Origin: Nitrosotalea sp.
Lineage (GTDB): Archaea > Thermoproteota > Nitrososphaeria > Nitrososphaerales > Nitrosopumilaceae
Assembly: GCA_022545805.1 (NCBI GenBank)
Contig: JAKEIJ010000136.1
Location: forward strand, 1-13,015
Reading direction: 5' to 3'
DNA: 13,015 bases
Numbering within the stretch: the first letter of the stretch is position 1; each line of letters opens with the position of its first letter. The notes under the pieces are model-generated. The model saw only the letters and a program-made list of their open reading frames with translations, was not told where the DNA came from and did no database searches. The position numbers and the translations under genes are program-made. Shown here piece by piece: positions 12,750 through 13,015 of this stretch.

Positions 12750-13015
12750 ATGAAGTTTTTGCTGTTATTAGTTTTTGCAGTAACAATTATCGGAGCTAGT
12801 TCTGCGTACGGATATGAGGAAATTTCAACATCTGACTTTAAGATAGTAAATTCCCTTGGTGAGGAGATAAAATCACCCGTAGTCGACCAGCAGCTTAACT
12901 TACAAACATCATTGAAGAACATGAATGGAAAAAATATTGATTGGGCATACATAGTTCAGGTAATCAATTCAGATGGAGCGATTGTTGATCTTAATTATGC
13001 AACAGGATCTCTTGC
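12750..13015 (+). CDS. Secreted or cell-surface protein of unknown function, 3' end missing
   Basis: The 88 complete codons visible run off the right edge. The N-terminus MKFLLLLVFAVTIIGASSA is a clear Sec-type signal peptide with probable cleavage near residue 19. It is followed by a beta-rich stretch (FKIVNSLGEEIKSPVVDQQLNLQTSLKN ... WAYIVQVINSDGAIVDLNYATGSL). This resembles the Ig-like extracellular domains common in thaumarchaeal exported proteins (recognition by style, not by a named family). An earlier ATG at 12733 is in another frame and stops after six codons. The chosen ATG is 27 nt from the shared AT box, consistent with leaderless transcription. Confidence 0.72.
   Translation, partial: MKFLLLLVFAVTIIGASSAYGYEEISTSDFKIVNSLGEEIKSPVVDQQLNLQTSLKNMNGKNIDWAYIVQVINSDGAIVDLNYATGSL

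Noticed and set aside
1..13015. CRISPR arrays, insertion sequences, att sites, toxin-antitoxin or phage genes
   Set aside because: No regularly spaced repeats, transposase motifs, terminal inverted repeats or integrase-like sequence were seen; the window reads as ordinary core chromosome.

Overview
This AT-rich window looks like the chromosome of an ammonia-oxidising archaeon (Nitrososphaerota/Thaumarchaeota, probably the Nitrosopumilus-like group). The evidence is combined and not decisive on any one gene: an Alba chromatin protein, an archaeal clamp-loader large subunit, a biotin-dependent acyl-CoA carboxylase carboxyltransferase of the kind used in the 3-hydroxypropionate/4-hydroxybutyrate carbon cycle, TATA boxes about 26 nt upstream of many start codons (leaderless transcription), and a tRNA with an apparent non-canonical intron. 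The organism assignment is inference from gene content and style.

Layout. Positions 1-1421 (minus) hold the carboxyltransferase gene, cut by the left edge. A 90-aa protein (1458-1730, minus) lies just upstream; its upstream region (1731-1884) carries a perfect 9-bp inverted repeat. Positions 1885-4481 (minus) form a tight three-gene cluster: a 372-aa protein of unknown function, replication factor C large subunit (rfcL), and an 11-cysteine putative zinc protein overlapping rfcL by 4 nt. Diverging from it is an inositol-monophosphatase family enzyme (4567-5379, plus). Two divergent tRNA genes follow: tRNA-Asp(GTC) on minus with a 32-nt insertion in its D loop, and tRNA-Lys(TTT) on plus. A 69-aa protein (5799-6008, minus) and argininosuccinate lyase (argH, 6152-7621, minus) come next. 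A MIP18/DUF59-family protein (7672-7992, plus) diverges from argH.

Positions 7997-11268 (minus) are the succinate dehydrogenase operon in the order sdhA-sdhC-sdhD-sdhB, with junctions of one to a few nucleotides. Diverging from it is an isocitrate lyase/PEP mutase superfamily enzyme (11514-12374, plus). The window ends with alba (12412-12696, minus) and a divergent secreted-protein gene cut by the right edge (12750-13015, plus).

How the genes fit together: the carboxyltransferase belongs to carbon fixation, SDH to the succinate/fumarate step and the quinone pool, and a family member of the ICL/PEPM enzyme can release succinate or pyruvate beside SDH. The DUF59 protein could help assemble the three Fe-S clusters of the convergent sdhB. 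Several starts were moved inward because a TATA box falls inside the longer reading frame. The most striking structure is two divergent gene pairs (argH/DUF59 and alba/secreted protein) that each appear to share one self-complementary TATA element placed almost exactly midway between two leaderless start codons.
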